DNA of 64,000 bases from Marinomonas posidonica_A (GCF_043643765.1 NZ_JBHZSP010000007.1:1-64000); one strand, 5' to 3'; counted from the first letter of the stretch, positions 34,677 through 44,583 are shown. A program made the numbers and translations. The notes: generated by a model from the sequence alone, not told the origin.

Positions 34677-36608
34677 TTATTGGAGTTCTGCTTCCGCTGC
34701 TTCCGCTGCTTCGAGTTCTTCTTGTGCTTCAAACCAAGCTTCTTCGCTTTCTTCTAATGACTTTTTCCATTGCGCTTCGTCACTGAGTAAGGCTTGTAAT
34801 TTGTCTTTTTGACTCGCTTCATAAAGGCTGGAATCGGCCATTTTCTCAGAGATTGCATCCAGCTTGTTTTGCGCCATTTGGACGGCTTTTTCATGCTGCT
34901 CTATTTGTTTGCGCAGTGGTCGTAGTTTTTCGCGAAGTTCTGCGGCTTTTCGTCGCTCTTCTTTACGATCAACTTTGTCTACTTTGACTTCCTGCTCACC
35001 TTTTTCTTCTCTTAGCGATTGAGCTTGTCGAGCTTGTAACCAAGCATGATACGCGGCCAGATCACCATCAAAGGCTTGAATCTGGTGGTCAGCGACCAAA
35101 TAGAACTCGTCCACCGTACTGTTTAACAAATGACGATCGTGTGAAACCAGTAAAATCGCCCCTGGAAACGCTTGCAAGGCTTCGGTTAAGGCCTGGCGCA
35201 TTTCGAGATCCAAGTGGTTCGTTGGCTCATCGAGAATCAGTAAATTGGGTTTAGTCCAAGCGATTAACGACAGGGCCAGACGGGCTTTCTCTCCGCCAGA
35301 AAAGCCTTTTACAGCACGCAACGCGTCGTCCCCAATAAAGCCAAAACCGCCTAGGTAGCGGCGAATATCGCTTTCTAACACTTTGGGTGACAGCCTTTGT
35401 ATGTGCAAAACAGGGGAGGCTTCCAAATCCAGCGCGCTAAGTTGGTGTTGTGAGAAATAACCAATGGCTAGGTTTTCGCCTGTGACTCGATCACCGGATA
35501 AAAGCGGAATTTCCCCCACAATGGATTTGATCAAGGTCGATTTACCCGCGCCATTTGGGCCCAGTAAGCCAATGCGTTGCCCATCGCGTATAGCAAAGTT
35601 GGTATTGCCAAGTTGTTGTGTTTGGACTTGTTGTTCTGATGTATAGCCTAGATTCGCTTGAATCAGGTTAATCAGCTGTTGAGAGGTTTTTTCGGCCACA
35701 GGAATACTGAATTCGAACTGGGAATCAATGTGCGCAGGTCCGATGAATTCCATTTTCTCCAGCATTTTTAAGCGGCTTTGAGCCTGTTTGGCTTTGTCTG
35801 CTTTGTAGCGAAAGCGATCCACATATTGTTGTAGGTGGGCTCGCTTGGTTTGTTGCTTTTCATAGTTGGCTTGCTGTTGGGCAAGATGCTCCGCTCGTTG
35901 GCGTTCGTAGTCAGAATAGTTACCTTTATAAAGCGTCAGCTTTTTCTGATACAGGTGCACAATGTGGCTACAAATACCGTCGATGAAATCTCGGTCATGG
36001 GAAATCAATAATAGGGTGCCTGGGTACTGGCGTAACCAGTTTTCTAACCACATGACAGCGTCTAAATCTAAGTGGTTGGTCGGCTCATCAAGCAGTAACA
36101 CGTCAGAAGGACACATTAAGGCTTTAGCAAGGTTTAATCGAATGCGCCAACCACCGGAGAAATCCGATACAGGTTTGTGCATGTCAGACATTTTAAAACC
36201 GAGACCTTGCAATAATGTCTCGGCGCGGGATTCTGCCGTGTAACCTTGCGCGTTCTCAAACTCCGCGAGCCAAGTGGCGTGAGCATGATTATCCCCAGTG
36301 GTTTCGGCTTGCAAGATGTTCGCTTGTATTTTTCTGAGGTTGTCATCGCCATCAAGACAATAGTCCAGTGCTGAGCGTTGTGTTTCCTCAACTTCTTGCG
36401 CCATAAACGCAATACGACGCTGGCCTGGCAGGATGACTTCACCTGTGTCTGCTTGTAACTCGCCTTTGATCATGGCAAACAGAGAGGATTTACCGGCGCC
36501 ATTCGCCCCGATAAGACCGACTTTTTGGCCTTCGAAAATGGTGAGGTCGGCTTCTTCCAATAAGAATTGCGTGCCACGTTGTAAACTGACTTCGGTGAAT
36601 TGAATCAT
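34677..36608 (-). CDS. yheS: ABC-F family ATPase, YheS type
   Basis: This 643-residue soluble protein has two ABC domains separated by the ABC-F linker. Walker A motifs are GANGAGKSS near 34-42 and GPNGAGKST. Signatures are FSGGWRIRLNLAKAL and FSGGEKARLALSLI. The LLLDEPTNHLDLDAV and LILDEPTNHLDLEM boxes are intact. The C-terminal charged coiled coil (from about 545) ends in an acidic Glu/Ala tail. ABC-F proteins act on the ribosome, and YheS is the translation-associated member of this length. It is divergent from hslO. Confidence 0.88.
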   Translation of the reverse strand: MIQFTEVSLQRGTQFLLEEADLTIFEGQKVGLIGANGAGKSSLFAMIKGELQADTGEVILPGQRRIAFMAQEVEETQRSALDYCLDGDDNLRKIQANILQAETTGDNHAHATWLAEFENAQGYTAESRAETLLQGLGFKMSDMHKPVSDFSGGWRIRLNLAKALMCPSDVLLLDEPTNHLDLDAVMWLENWLRQYPGTLLLISHDRDFIDGICSHIVHLYQKKLTLYKGNYSDYERQRAEHLAQQQANYEKQQTKRAHLQQYVDRFRYKADKAKQAQSRLKMLEKMEFIGPAHIDSQFEFSIPVAEKTSQQLINLIQANLGYTSEQQVQTQQLGNTNFAIRDGQRIGLLGPNGAGKSTLIKSIVGEIPLLSGDRVTGENLAIGYFSQHQLSALDLEASPVLHIQRLSPKVLESDIRRYLGGFGFIGDDALRAVKGFSGGEKARLALSLIAWTKPNLLILDEPTNHLDLEMRQALTEALQAFPGAILLVSHDRHLLNSTVDEFYLVADHQIQAFDGDLAAYHAWLQARQAQSLREEKGEQEVKVDKVDRKEERRKAAELREKLRPLRKQIEQHEKAVQMAQNKLDAISEKMADSSLYEASQKDKLQALLSDEAQWKKSLEESEEAWFEAQEELEAAEAAEAELQ

Positions 36609-36808
36609 ATAAGCGAACTGTCTCTTACCTCAAAAAACGAGGACTAATGTCTGTGTGGGGGTATTTTAGAGCGCCCTAATAAGAAACGAAATAGCAAAGG
36701 TGGTGGTTACACTGTTTTAAAGTGGATGATTGCTTTTCGCGAGGGTAAAATGGCGCGCATCTATGTTATGAATTTTATCATCAGCTTTGAGCTGAGAAGG
36801 TGCTTTTT

Positions 36809-37684
36809 GTGAATAATTTATCAGTGAATGAGATTCAACGCTTTTCGTTTGATCACACCAATGTGCGTGGTGAGCGAGTGTTGTTGAACAGTGCGTATCA
36901 AGAAATCATTCAGCGTAAAGAATACCCTTTACCATTGGAAAAGCTATTAGGCGAATTTGTCGCCGCCATTGCTTTGTTGCGTGACATTATCAAGATAGAT
37001 GGTGTTTTGTCCATGCAAGCCAAAGGGAATGGTTTCCTTTCTACTTTGATGACGGAATGCGATGAATTCCAAAACTTGCGCGGCATTGTGCAATGGGATG
37101 AGGAGCAAACCGTACCAGACACGCTTTCGCTGAAAGAACTGCTGGCTGGTGGGTATTTGGTAATCACCATTCAGCCACGCAATGGTCAGCGTTATCAAGG
37201 CATTGTGGAAGTGGTTGGTGATACTTTGGCAGAATGTCTAGAACAATATTTCTTGCAGTCTGAGCAGTTACCAAGTCGGGTTTGGCTAGCGGCGAATGGT
37301 TCTCAGTGTGGTGGCTTGTTCTTACAGCGATTGCCGCAAGAACAAGCCAAAGCGGGTGATACCGATGCTTGGGACCGTTTTACGCATCTTGCCTCAACGG
37401 TATCAGAAGATGAGCTGTTGGGATTGGATACAGAAACCTTACTGCATCGTTTGTATCATGAAGAAGAAGTGCGCATGTACGACTCGAAACCAATGCAGTT
37501 TGGTTGTTCATGCTCTCGTCAACGTATGTTGGATGCCGTGATGTCATTAGGGGCGGAAGAAATTCGTCAGCTGTTGATTGAGCAAAGTGCCATTAAGGTC
37601 GATTGTCAATTCTGTGCTGAACAGTATGAATTCAAAGAGGCCGACCTAGTCGATATGCTAGGAGATCAGGCACAAACGCACTAA
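36809..37684 (+). CDS. hslO: redox-regulated chaperone Hsp33
   Basis: This 291-residue chaperone is activated by oxidation of a C-terminal zinc centre. The four cysteines CSC and CQFC are present near residues 230-272, with the usual spacing. The N-terminal fold shows NVRGERVLLN and the ANGSQCGGLFLQRLP segment. The GTG at 36809 fits GAGAAGG at 36794-36800 with 8 bases spacing. Another GTG at 36800 is inside that site and less likely. A short stem (TCAGCTTTGAGCTGA) lies just before the ribosome site. It converges with the CBS gene. Confidence 0.93.
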   Translation: MNNLSVNEIQRFSFDHTNVRGERVLLNSAYQEIIQRKEYPLPLEKLLGEFVAAIALLRDIIKIDGVLSMQAKGNGFLSTLMTECDEFQNLRGIVQWDEEQTVPDTLSLKELLAGGYLVITIQPRNGQRYQGIVEVVGDTLAECLEQYFLQSEQLPSRVWLAANGSQCGGLFLQRLPQEQAKAGDTDAWDRFTHLASTVSEDELLGLDTETLLHRLYHEEEVRMYDSKPMQFGCSCSRQRMLDAVMSLGAEEIRQLLIEQSAIKVDCQFCAEQYEFKEADLVDMLGDQAQTH

Positions 37685-37703
37685 GCGAGTGCTTTTTCTA
37701 TGA

Positions 37704-38105
37704 TCAATACTTGGCGTGGTTGACCAAATCTCGCCAAGTGATGATGCCAATCACATGATCTTCCTCGTCGACGACGGGGAAGCATGAAATATCCACTTTT
37801 TTGAGCCAAGCTAGAATTTCTGTAATCGGAGTATCAGCTTTTACGCGAATTGGCTGACGTGTCATGATTTGATGGGCGGCACGATTCAGTGTGTCTAGGT
37901 CTCTTGCTTGCTCTGACACGCTGTCAATGAATGGGCTTACCAAACGTAATATATCTCGGTCCGAGATGATGCCAACCAGACGACCATGTTCGGTAACCGG
38001 CAGGTGGTGAAAACCATGTTGCTGGAGCAGGTTTTTCACTACAGGCACTCTTTCGTCCATGTCGACACAGATAACATTGCTCACCATAATGTCTTGGGCT
38101 TTCAT
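37704..38105 (-). CDS. CBS-domain pair protein
   Basis: This 133-residue protein consists only of two CBS motifs (about 1-60 and 70-130). It shows VPVVKNLLQQHGFHHLPVTEHGRLVGIISDRDILR and its second copy ending IGIITWRDLVN. Stand-alone CBS pairs bind adenine nucleotides or divalent cations and regulate partner proteins. The partner cannot be told here. It converges with hslO over a 19-base gap and faces the 400-base spacer upstream of mqo. Confidence 0.85.
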   Translation of the reverse strand: MKAQDIMVSNVICVDMDERVPVVKNLLQQHGFHHLPVTEHGRLVGIISDRDILRLVSPFIDSVSEQARDLDTLNRAAHQIMTRQPIRVKADTPITEILAWLKKVDISCFPVVDEEDHVIGIITWRDLVNHAKY

Positions 38106-38378
38106 TGCTTAAGTCTCCATGCCAGTGAAAATTGAATTTCGTGCAGTGATAACGAATATTATGAATTAATTATAGATGCAAAATCGAAGCAGGTTTTTTG
38201 TTAATGTCTTAAAAATCCTATTTCTTGTCGCTAAAGTCAATAAAATGTCATAGATCGTGTTACTCGAAATGTGAATATATCTACAAACTTAGACTAAGGT
38301 CTCAAGACATTGGTGACAAAATCCGTATAATCACTTTTTATCCACTTAGAATCCTTTTTGGCTTGTTTGTTTTTTAAT

Positions 38379-38470
38379 CTAGCTGCTTGCCAATGCAAAC
38401 AAAAGCATTCTGAGGAACCGAGAAGAAAGTATTGCAGTACCTCCTCTAATAATAACTAGCTGCTGGCCAA
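38379..38470. repeat. 15-bp direct repeat in the mqo upstream region
   Basis: CTAGCTGCTTGCCAA (38379-38393) recurs as CTAGCTGCTGGCCAA (38456-38470) with one mismatch, 77 bases apart. The whole 423-base gap between the CBS gene and mqo is otherwise A+T-rich, with no reading frame I would defend. It presumably holds the mqo promoter. The repeats could be regulator sites. Confidence 0.35.
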
Positions 38471-38528
38471 AAGCCCCCTTTCTACATCAGTCTCAACTTT
38501 ACAATTGGGTATGACACGGCGAAATTTT

Positions 38529-40007
38529 ATGACTTCAAATTTAGTAGACGTTTTACTCGTCGGCGGCGGTGCTATGAGCACCACTCTAGGCGTATTGCTA
38601 AAACAACTTGATCCTAATATGTCCATCTTAATGGTGGAGCGTTTAGACAGTGTCGCAAAAGAAAGTACGGATGGTTGGAATAACGCAGGGACAGGACATG
38701 CCGCGTATTGCGAATTAAATTACACCTCAGAAAATTCAGATGGTTCTGTGAACATTGATAAAGCGGTGAGCATTAATGCGGCTTTTGAAGTGAGCTTACA
38801 GTTCTGGTCTTACCTAGTTGAAAAAGGGTTAATGCCAGCGCCGAAAGAATTTATTAACCGTGTACCTCATCAAAGTTTTGTTTGGGGTGAGCGTAATGTG
38901 AAAATGCTAAAAGCACGTCATCAAGCCATGAGTGCTCATCCGGCGTTTAAAGAAATGCAGTACACGGAAGACCGTGACACTTTGGCGCAATGGATGCCAT
39001 TAATTATGCAAAATCGTGGTTCAGATGAGCCCCTTGCTGCGACCCGTGTTGAGCATGGTACTGATGTTAACTTTGGTGCCATTGCTCGTAACATGAGTAA
39101 GTTGCTGGAAGGGACGGATCAGTTTGAACTTAGCTTGAAGAGTGAAGTGACAGACCTTGAGCAAGGTTCAGATGGTCGCTGGAAAGTCACTTTAGACGTG
39201 AATGGTAAAGAGCGAGTAATTGACGCCAAGTTTGTTTTCTTGGGTGCAGGTGGTGGCGCGTTGCCGTTGCTGCAAAAGTCCGGTATCAAAGAAAGCAATG
39301 GCTATGGCGGTTTTCCTGTTAGTGGTCAATGGCTGGTTTGCGATAAACCAGAGTTGGTTGAGCAGCACTACGCTAAAGTATATGGTGCGGCTCCAATTGG
39401 TGCCCCGCCTATGTCAGTACCACATTTAGACACTCGTATCATTGATGGGAAAAAAGCCATTTTGTTCGGGCCTTTTGCAGGTTTCACCACGAAGTTCTTA
39501 AAAACTGGCTCATTCTTGGATCTGCCAAAGAGTGTTCGCTTCAACAACATCAAACCTATGTTGAGTGTCGGCAAGAACAACATGGACCTGACTCGTTACT
39601 TGATCAGTGAGGTGATGCAGTCTCATAAAGATCGTTGTAATTCTTTGCGTCAATTTTACCCAGATGCAAAAGACGAAGATTGGGAGTTGGCGTACGCAGG
39701 GCAGCGAGTTCAGATTATCAAGAAAGACGAGAAGGGCGCAGGCAAACTGGAATTCGGTACTGAAGCAATCACATCAGCAGACGGTTCTTTGGCTGCTCTG
39801 CTGGGGGCGTCACCTGGTGCATCGACTACAGTGAATACCATGATTGGCATTCTTGAGCGTTGTTTCGCTGATCGTTTAAATGACAGTGAATGGCAAGCGA
39901 AAATGAAGCAAATGGTGCCGTCTTACGGCGAGTCATTGGTTGAAAATACGGACTTGTTATTGACGATCCGTGATCGTACCCTGTCAACATTGGAATTAAA
40001 GCCATAA
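38529..40007 (+). CDS. mqo: malate:quinone oxidoreductase
   Basis: This membrane-associated FAD enzyme, about 492 residues, oxidises malate to oxaloacetate and passes electrons to quinone. It shows the FAD motif DVLLVGGGAMSTTLG at the N-terminus, WNNAGTGHAAYCELNYT, FVFLGAGGGALPLLQKSGI and LLGASPGASTTVNTM near the end, all characteristic of Mqo. Possible starts are the ATGs at 38511 and 38529 and a TTG at 38505. None has a strong ribosome site, and I chose 38529 because it starts just before the conserved fold. A terminator follows. Confidence 0.93.
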   Translation: MTSNLVDVLLVGGGAMSTTLGVLLKQLDPNMSILMVERLDSVAKESTDGWNNAGTGHAAYCELNYTSENSDGSVNIDKAVSINAAFEVSLQFWSYLVEKGLMPAPKEFINRVPHQSFVWGERNVKMLKARHQAMSAHPAFKEMQYTEDRDTLAQWMPLIMQNRGSDEPLAATRVEHGTDVNFGAIARNMSKLLEGTDQFELSLKSEVTDLEQGSDGRWKVTLDVNGKERVIDAKFVFLGAGGGALPLLQKSGIKESNGYGGFPVSGQWLVCDKPELVEQHYAKVYGAAPIGAPPMSVPHLDTRIIDGKKAILFGPFAGFTTKFLKTGSFLDLPKSVRFNNIKPMLSVGKNNMDLTRYLISEVMQSHKDRCNSLRQFYPDAKDEDWELAYAGQRVQIIKKDEKGAGKLEFGTEAITSADGSLAALLGASPGASTTVNTMIGILERCFADRLNDSEWQAKMKQMVPSYGESLVENTDLLLTIRDRTLSTLELKP

Positions 40008-40026
40008 GCCGGTGTTCATGCCATTC

Positions 40027-40055
40027 AAAAGCTGGGAATGTGGCCCAGCTTTTTT
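40027..40055 (+). terminator. intrinsic terminator of mqo
   Basis: GCTGGG (40031-40036) pairs with CCCAGC (40044-40049), flanked by AAAA and a run of six T. Confidence 0.9.
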
Positions 40056-40083
40056 GTATCCGTCAAATAAGTAGAGAGAAATT

Positions 40084-40347
40084 ATGTCAGTAACCTTTGC
40101 CGATCGGGCAGATCAGCTGTGTGATAAATTGCGCGAACTAGAGCATCAAGCAGAAGAAGGGGATCAACTCTTTTATTGTGCTTATCTATTAGGCTTGCTG
40201 GGGTTGCACAGCAGTGTAGAAGGAGAGGGCGCGGATGAATTTGACTTCGCCTTTGAAGGGACTTTGAAAGAAACACTTGAATCCGAAGGCGTATCAGAAG
40301 CGGATCAGCAAGAAATCTTGCAGCTTTGGACGTCTGTGATAGCGTAA
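40084..40347 (+). CDS. small acidic YfcL-like protein
   Basis: This 87-residue acidic, helical protein has the pattern of the YfcL family: an N-terminal helix ending in an EEGDQLFYCAYLLGLLGLH segment, an acidic linker, and a final helix with EADQQEILQLW. The function of the family is unknown to me. It lies after the mqo terminator with an AGAGA-type ribosome site and its own terminator, so it is probably a separate unit. The similarity is recognised only by overall pattern. Confidence 0.55.
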   Translation: MSVTFADRADQLCDKLRELEHQAEEGDQLFYCAYLLGLLGLHSSVEGEGADEFDFAFEGTLKETLESEGVSEADQQEILQLWTSVIA

Positions 40348-40369
40348 GCTGTCGTTCTTTGTATGCCAT

Positions 40370-40400
40370 AAAAAAGAGAAGTCTTGGACTTCTCTTTTTT
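40370..40400. terminator. bidirectional terminator between the YfcL-like gene and fre
   Basis: GAGAAGTC (40376-40383) pairs perfectly with GACTTCTC (40387-40394), with an A-run before and T-run after. Confidence 0.88.
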
Positions 40401-40441
40401 ATTTTTGCTTTGCTGACTTCTTATTGCCTTCGCAGTAAATT

Positions 40442-41170
40442 TTAAAGTTGCGGCTTTTCTGGTCTTGGGGCATACGCAAAGACATCTGAAAAACAATTAT
40501 TCTCTTTCAAGCCTTTTGCTTCAAGTTGGTCTAATGTGCCATAGACCATGCCGACTGAACCGCTGATGAAAGCCGCGCTGTCTGATAGATCTGGATGATC
40601 GGCTAATATGGCTTCATACAACCAACCCGTGCGGCCGTTCCACTCATCAGAACCATCATTAACCACAAGACTCACAGAGACGTTGTCATGTTGCTTGGCA
40701 CTTTCTAACCACGCTTCTGCAAAGGTGTCTTGTGGCGTTCTAACGCCCCAATAAAAAGATATTTTGCCTTGAAAGCGACGTGCAACTAAGTCACTGAATA
40801 GACTTTTTACTTGAGCAAAGCCAGTACCGCCGGCAATAAGTAAGATGTGCTCAGAGTTCAGGCTCAGGGCTTCACTTTCTAGGTGGCAGTCTCCACCTGG
40901 TGCTTTTAAGCTGACTTCTGACGATTGGCGAAGATGTTCCACGACCTTGTGAGCAAGGGAGTCGGGGTCACTAACAAGAATGTATAGGGTCAGAAGTGGC
41001 AATTCGCCAGGCGCACTGCCAATGGAATAAGGCACTTGCTCGCCCGTCGGTAGCTGGATCATAACGTATTGACCCGAGATAAAAGAAAAGGAATCCATTT
41101 CCAATGTGACTTGATAAACATCTTTATTAACCAGTTCAACAGCCTTTACCTTGGCGGTCACTTCATTCAT
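40442..41170 (-). CDS. fre: NAD(P)H-flavin reductase
   Basis: This 242-residue ferredoxin-reductase-fold enzyme reduces free flavins with NAD(P)H. The flavin site VPYSIGSAP near residues 46-54 replaces the usual RxYS and is typical of Fre/LuxG. The nucleotide-binding part shows LLIAGGTGFAQVKSL and YWGVRTPQDTF. GSVGMVYG near the end corresponds to the CGPxxM region. It lies directly downstream of rho. In pseudomonads ubiD separates rho and fre, but no ubiD is present here. Confidence 0.9.
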   Translation of the reverse strand: MNEVTAKVKAVELVNKDVYQVTLEMDSFSFISGQYVMIQLPTGEQVPYSIGSAPGELPLLTLYILVSDPDSLAHKVVEHLRQSSEVSLKAPGGDCHLESEALSLNSEHILLIAGGTGFAQVKSLFSDLVARRFQGKISFYWGVRTPQDTFAEAWLESAKQHDNVSVSLVVNDGSDEWNGRTGWLYEAILADHPDLSDSAAFISGSVGMVYGTLDQLEAKGLKENNCFSDVFAYAPRPEKPQL

Positions 41171-41233
41171 GTTGTTACTCCGTCGCGCATTTGTCAGCCA
41201 AAAGACAAATGTCCGTTATGCTTTCTAGAATGG

Positions 41234-41263
41234 AAAAAAAACCACTTATAAAAAGTGGTTTTT
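41234..41263 (-). terminator. intrinsic terminator after rho
   Basis: AACCACTT (41240-41247) pairs with AAGTGGTT (41253-41260), with T-runs on the minus-strand side. It separates rho from fre. Confidence 0.85.
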
Positions 41264-41279
41264 CAAGTTGTGTATCGAC

Positions 41280-42545
41280 TTACTTATTCTTGCCTTTCAT
41301 CGACTCGAAGAATTCGTCATTGGTCTTAGTGACTCGAAGTCGATCAATGAGGAACTCAGTAGCGGCAATGTCTTCCATTGGATTAAGTAGTTTACGAAGG
41401 ATCCACATGCGTTGCAGTTCGTCTTCGGATGTCAGTAGGTCTTCACGACGCGTACCGGAACGACGAATGTTGATAGCAGGGAAGGTTCGTTTCTCAGCAA
41501 TCTTACGGTCTAGGTGAAGCTCAGAGTTACCTGTACCTTTAAATTCTTCGAAGATAACTTCGTCCATTTTTGATCCCGTATCGACCAGTGCCGTTGCGAT
41601 GATGGTTAAACTGCCACCTTCTTCAACGTTACGAGCCGCACCGAAGAAACGTTTTGGACGTTCAAGGGCATTGGCATCCACACCACCGGTTAAGACTTTA
41701 CCTGAAGAAGGAATGACGGTGTTGTAAGCACGAGCCAAACGGGTAATGGAGTCTAGCAAAATGACAACGTCTTTCTTATGCTCAACCAAGCGTTTGGCTT
41801 TTTCGATAACCATTTCGGCCACTTGAACGTGACGTGCGGGTGGCTCATCGAAGGTAGAGGCGACCACTTCACCGCGAACGGTACGAGACATCTCAGTTAC
41901 TTCCTCTGGGCGTTCATCGATCAATAGAACGATCAAATGACATTCAGGGTTATTGCGAGTAATGGAATTCGCAATATTTTGTAGCATAAAGGTTTTACCA
42001 GCTTTAGGTGGTGATACTACCAAGGCGCGTTGGCCTTTACCCATTGGGGCAACCAGATCGATGATGCGTGAGGTAACGTCTTCGGTTGAACCGTTACCCG
42101 CTTCCATGGCCAAACGGTCATCAGCAAAGAGAGGGGTTAAGTTCTCAAATAAGATTTTGTTGCGGACACTGTCTGGCTTGTCGAAATTAATTTCGTTTAC
42201 TTTTAGAAGAGCAAAATAACGCTCGCCGTCTTTCGGTGGACGAATTTTCCCCGCAATGGTGTCACCTGTACGAAGATTAAATCGACGTATTTGGCTTGGC
42301 GAAACATAAATATCGTCTGGCCCAGCTAGGTAGGAACAATCTGGCGATCGAAGGAAACCAAAGCCATCTTGTAAAATTTCAAGGATACCATCGCCATAGA
42401 TGTCTTCCCCACTTTTTGCATGACGCTTAAGGATGGAGAAAATAACATCTTGTTTGCGTGAACGAGCCATGTTGTCTAGGCCCATTTCTGATGCGATTTC
42501 TAAAAGTTCGTGTACTGATTTCTGTTTTAATTCGGTAAGGTTCAT
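41280..42545 (-). CDS. rho: transcription termination factor Rho
   Basis: This 421-residue hexameric RNA helicase ends transcripts at Rho-dependent sites. The N-terminal RNA-binding domain has LTELKQKSVHELLEIA and GFGFLRSPDCSYLAGPDDIYVSPSQIRRF. The motor domain shows the P-loop PPKAGKTFML, the LLIDERPEEV box, VILLDSITRLARAYN and the Q/R loops. It is nearly identical in pattern to other gammaproteobacterial Rho. It is divergent from ppx across a 520-base spacer. Confidence 0.97.
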   Translation of the reverse strand: MNLTELKQKSVHELLEIASEMGLDNMARSRKQDVIFSILKRHAKSGEDIYGDGILEILQDGFGFLRSPDCSYLAGPDDIYVSPSQIRRFNLRTGDTIAGKIRPPKDGERYFALLKVNEINFDKPDSVRNKILFENLTPLFADDRLAMEAGNGSTEDVTSRIIDLVAPMGKGQRALVVSPPKAGKTFMLQNIANSITRNNPECHLIVLLIDERPEEVTEMSRTVRGEVVASTFDEPPARHVQVAEMVIEKAKRLVEHKKDVVILLDSITRLARAYNTVIPSSGKVLTGGVDANALERPKRFFGAARNVEEGGSLTIIATALVDTGSKMDEVIFEEFKGTGNSELHLDRKIAEKRTFPAINIRRSGTRREDLLTSEDELQRMWILRKLLNPMEDIAATEFLIDRLRVTKTNDEFFESMKGKNK

Positions 42546-43065
42546 AAACGGGTTTGTATTAGCTCATTTGAGGAAAATTGACAGGATTAAAAGGGCTTCT
42601 TATTAAGCCAGACTAATCTGTGTCTGGAAGTATCTAACAATGTATCAGCCACTCGGCACCAAAGAAACGAGCAATGTTTTTAAAGTATGCTCTATTTATA
42701 AGGGCCCGGATAGGGCTAAGCCAATACAGCGCGAAACAATTTGATTGGAATCTTTCAGAGGCCATTTTTACTTAGCTCTTCATTAAGACCATCCATACTA
42801 TAGATCGACTTAAAGGCAAGGTCTATAGAGAAAACTAGGAAAAAAGCAATTTCTGGTAATTTTTTGATCAAAATACGGTTTTTAGGCGGTTCCAGAGAAA
42901 AAATAGTCGTTTGTTCTCTTGATTTTCTTAGAAAAGGTTTGGTTCGCTGTAAAAAAAGCCATCAATCTTATGGTTTTTATGAGTAGATCCATCAATGCTT
43001 CTTTCGTTAACTGATATACTCTCCACTCAACACCTTTTTGATTTCAGCAAGATAAGGTTTACTGG
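42546..43065. other. gene-free divergent promoter region between rho and ppx
   Basis: No supported gene lies here. Rho genes usually have long autoregulated leaders, so part of this is probably the rho 5' untranslated region. A TATACT at 43015-43020 is a candidate -10 element for ppx. In pseudomonads trxA sits between ppx and rho. It is absent, with no remnant that I can see. Confidence 0.5.
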
Positions 43066-44583
43066 ATGCAGTCACTCTTTTTGCAACAATCTCATGATTT
43101 TCCTTTTGAAAAAATAGCCGCTATTGATTTAGGCTCCAACAGCTTTCATATGGTGATTGCTCAAGTTACTCATGGACAGCTTCGTATCACTGGCGAGTTT
43201 GGTGAAAAAGTGCAGTTGGCAGCGGGGCTGGTAGATGACTATCTAGACGAAGCATCCCAGCAACGAGGTTTAGAGTGTTTGGCGCAATTTGCCCAAGTCA
43301 TTGAGGATATGCCACCTGGGTCGGTGCGAGTGGTGGGCACTAACGCGTTGCGCGTGGCCAAAAATCGCTATGACTTTATTGGCAGTGCCATGGACATTAT
43401 GAGCCATCCAGTGGAAATCATCGCAGGACGAGAAGAGGCCCGATTGATTTATGTGGGTGTCTCCAACACCATGGACCATGGTGAATCGAAGCGTCTAGTG
43501 GTTGACATCGGTGGTGGTAGTACCGAGTTTATTATCGGCAAACAGCTGGAACCTATTTTAACAGAAAGCTTGCACATGGGCTGTGTGAGTTTTGCTAAGC
43601 GTTTCTTTAATGACGGCGTAATCTCCAAATCAAACTTCCAGAAAGCGGTAACGGCGGCTCGTCTTGAGTTGCTGAGTATTCAGGATGACTATCTTGACGA
43701 AGCTTGGGATGTCTCTATTGGCTCCTCCGGTACCATTAAAGCGGCGTTTAATATTGTTAAAGAAAATAATTGGGGTAAGAAGGGTATTACGCCGAAGAAC
43801 CTCAAACAAATTCAGAAAGCCTTATTTCAAGCTGGGCATGCCGATAATATTGACCTAGTTGGCTTGAAGCCTGAGCGGAAAAGTACCTTCGCTGCGGGTA
43901 TCGCTATATTAACAGCGGTGTTTGAATGTTTTGATATTAAGCAGATGGACTTTTCCAATGGTGCGCTCAGAGAAGGTGTGTTGTATGACATTATGGGGCG
44001 TTACGCGGAAACGGACATTCGTGAGCGCACCGTTAATTACCTGCTGAATCAATACCATATTGATACCGAGCAAGCGAAATTAGTCACTCAAACTGCGCTC
44101 TCTGCATTAGCTCAGGTGAAAGATGACTGGGGATTGAGTAGCATCTCGAGTGAGGATTTACTTCGTTGGGCTGGTTTGTTGCATGAGGTTGGTGTGGGGA
44201 TTTCGCACAGCCGTTATCACAAACATGGTGCCTACATTATTAGTGAATCTGATATGCCGGGCTTCTCGCAACAAGAGCAACAAGCGCTGGCAAATTTGAT
44301 CCTGCGCCATCGTCGTAAGTTCACTCAATCTTTGGGCTATCGTTTTACCAAAGGGGATCAGCAGGATCTGGATCGACTTTCGATCTTGTTGCGCTTGGCT
44401 ATTTTGCTTCATCATGATCGCAAAGAGGGCGACATGCCGATTTTTACATTGAAAGCGTCTGAGAAAAGTTTGCATGCAGAGTTCTTGGCGGATTGGTTGG
44501 ACAGCCGACCTTTGACTTTGGCGAACTTACAGCGTGAAGCCGAAGTACTGGCGCCTAACGGCTACACTCTGACGTTTGAATAA
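43066..44583 (+). CDS. ppx: exopolyphosphatase
   Basis: This 505-residue protein of the Ppx/GppA family releases phosphate from polyphosphate ends. The ASKHA-fold motifs are AAIDLGSNSFHMVIA near 18-32, VVGTNALR, VVDIGGGSTEFIIG and GSSGTIKA. A C-terminal HD-like helical domain (about 320 on) contains GLLHEVG and HHDRK, as in full-length Ppx. GppA, which acts on pppGpp, is a close alternative but is usually shorter-tailed. The proximity to rho matches the pseudomonad ppx position. A weak stem-loop (44597-44624) follows. Confidence 0.9.
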   Translation: MQSLFLQQSHDFPFEKIAAIDLGSNSFHMVIAQVTHGQLRITGEFGEKVQLAAGLVDDYLDEASQQRGLECLAQFAQVIEDMPPGSVRVVGTNALRVAKNRYDFIGSAMDIMSHPVEIIAGREEARLIYVGVSNTMDHGESKRLVVDIGGGSTEFIIGKQLEPILTESLHMGCVSFAKRFFNDGVISKSNFQKAVTAARLELLSIQDDYLDEAWDVSIGSSGTIKAAFNIVKENNWGKKGITPKNLKQIQKALFQAGHADNIDLVGLKPERKSTFAAGIAILTAVFECFDIKQMDFSNGALREGVLYDIMGRYAETDIRERTVNYLLNQYHIDTEQAKLVTQTALSALAQVKDDWGLSSISSEDLLRWAGLLHEVGVGISHSRYHKHGAYIISESDMPGFSQQEQQALANLILRHRRKFTQSLGYRFTKGDQQDLDRLSILLRLAILLHHDRKEGDMPIFTLKASEKSLHAEFLADWLDSRPLTLANLQREAEVLAPNGYTLTFE

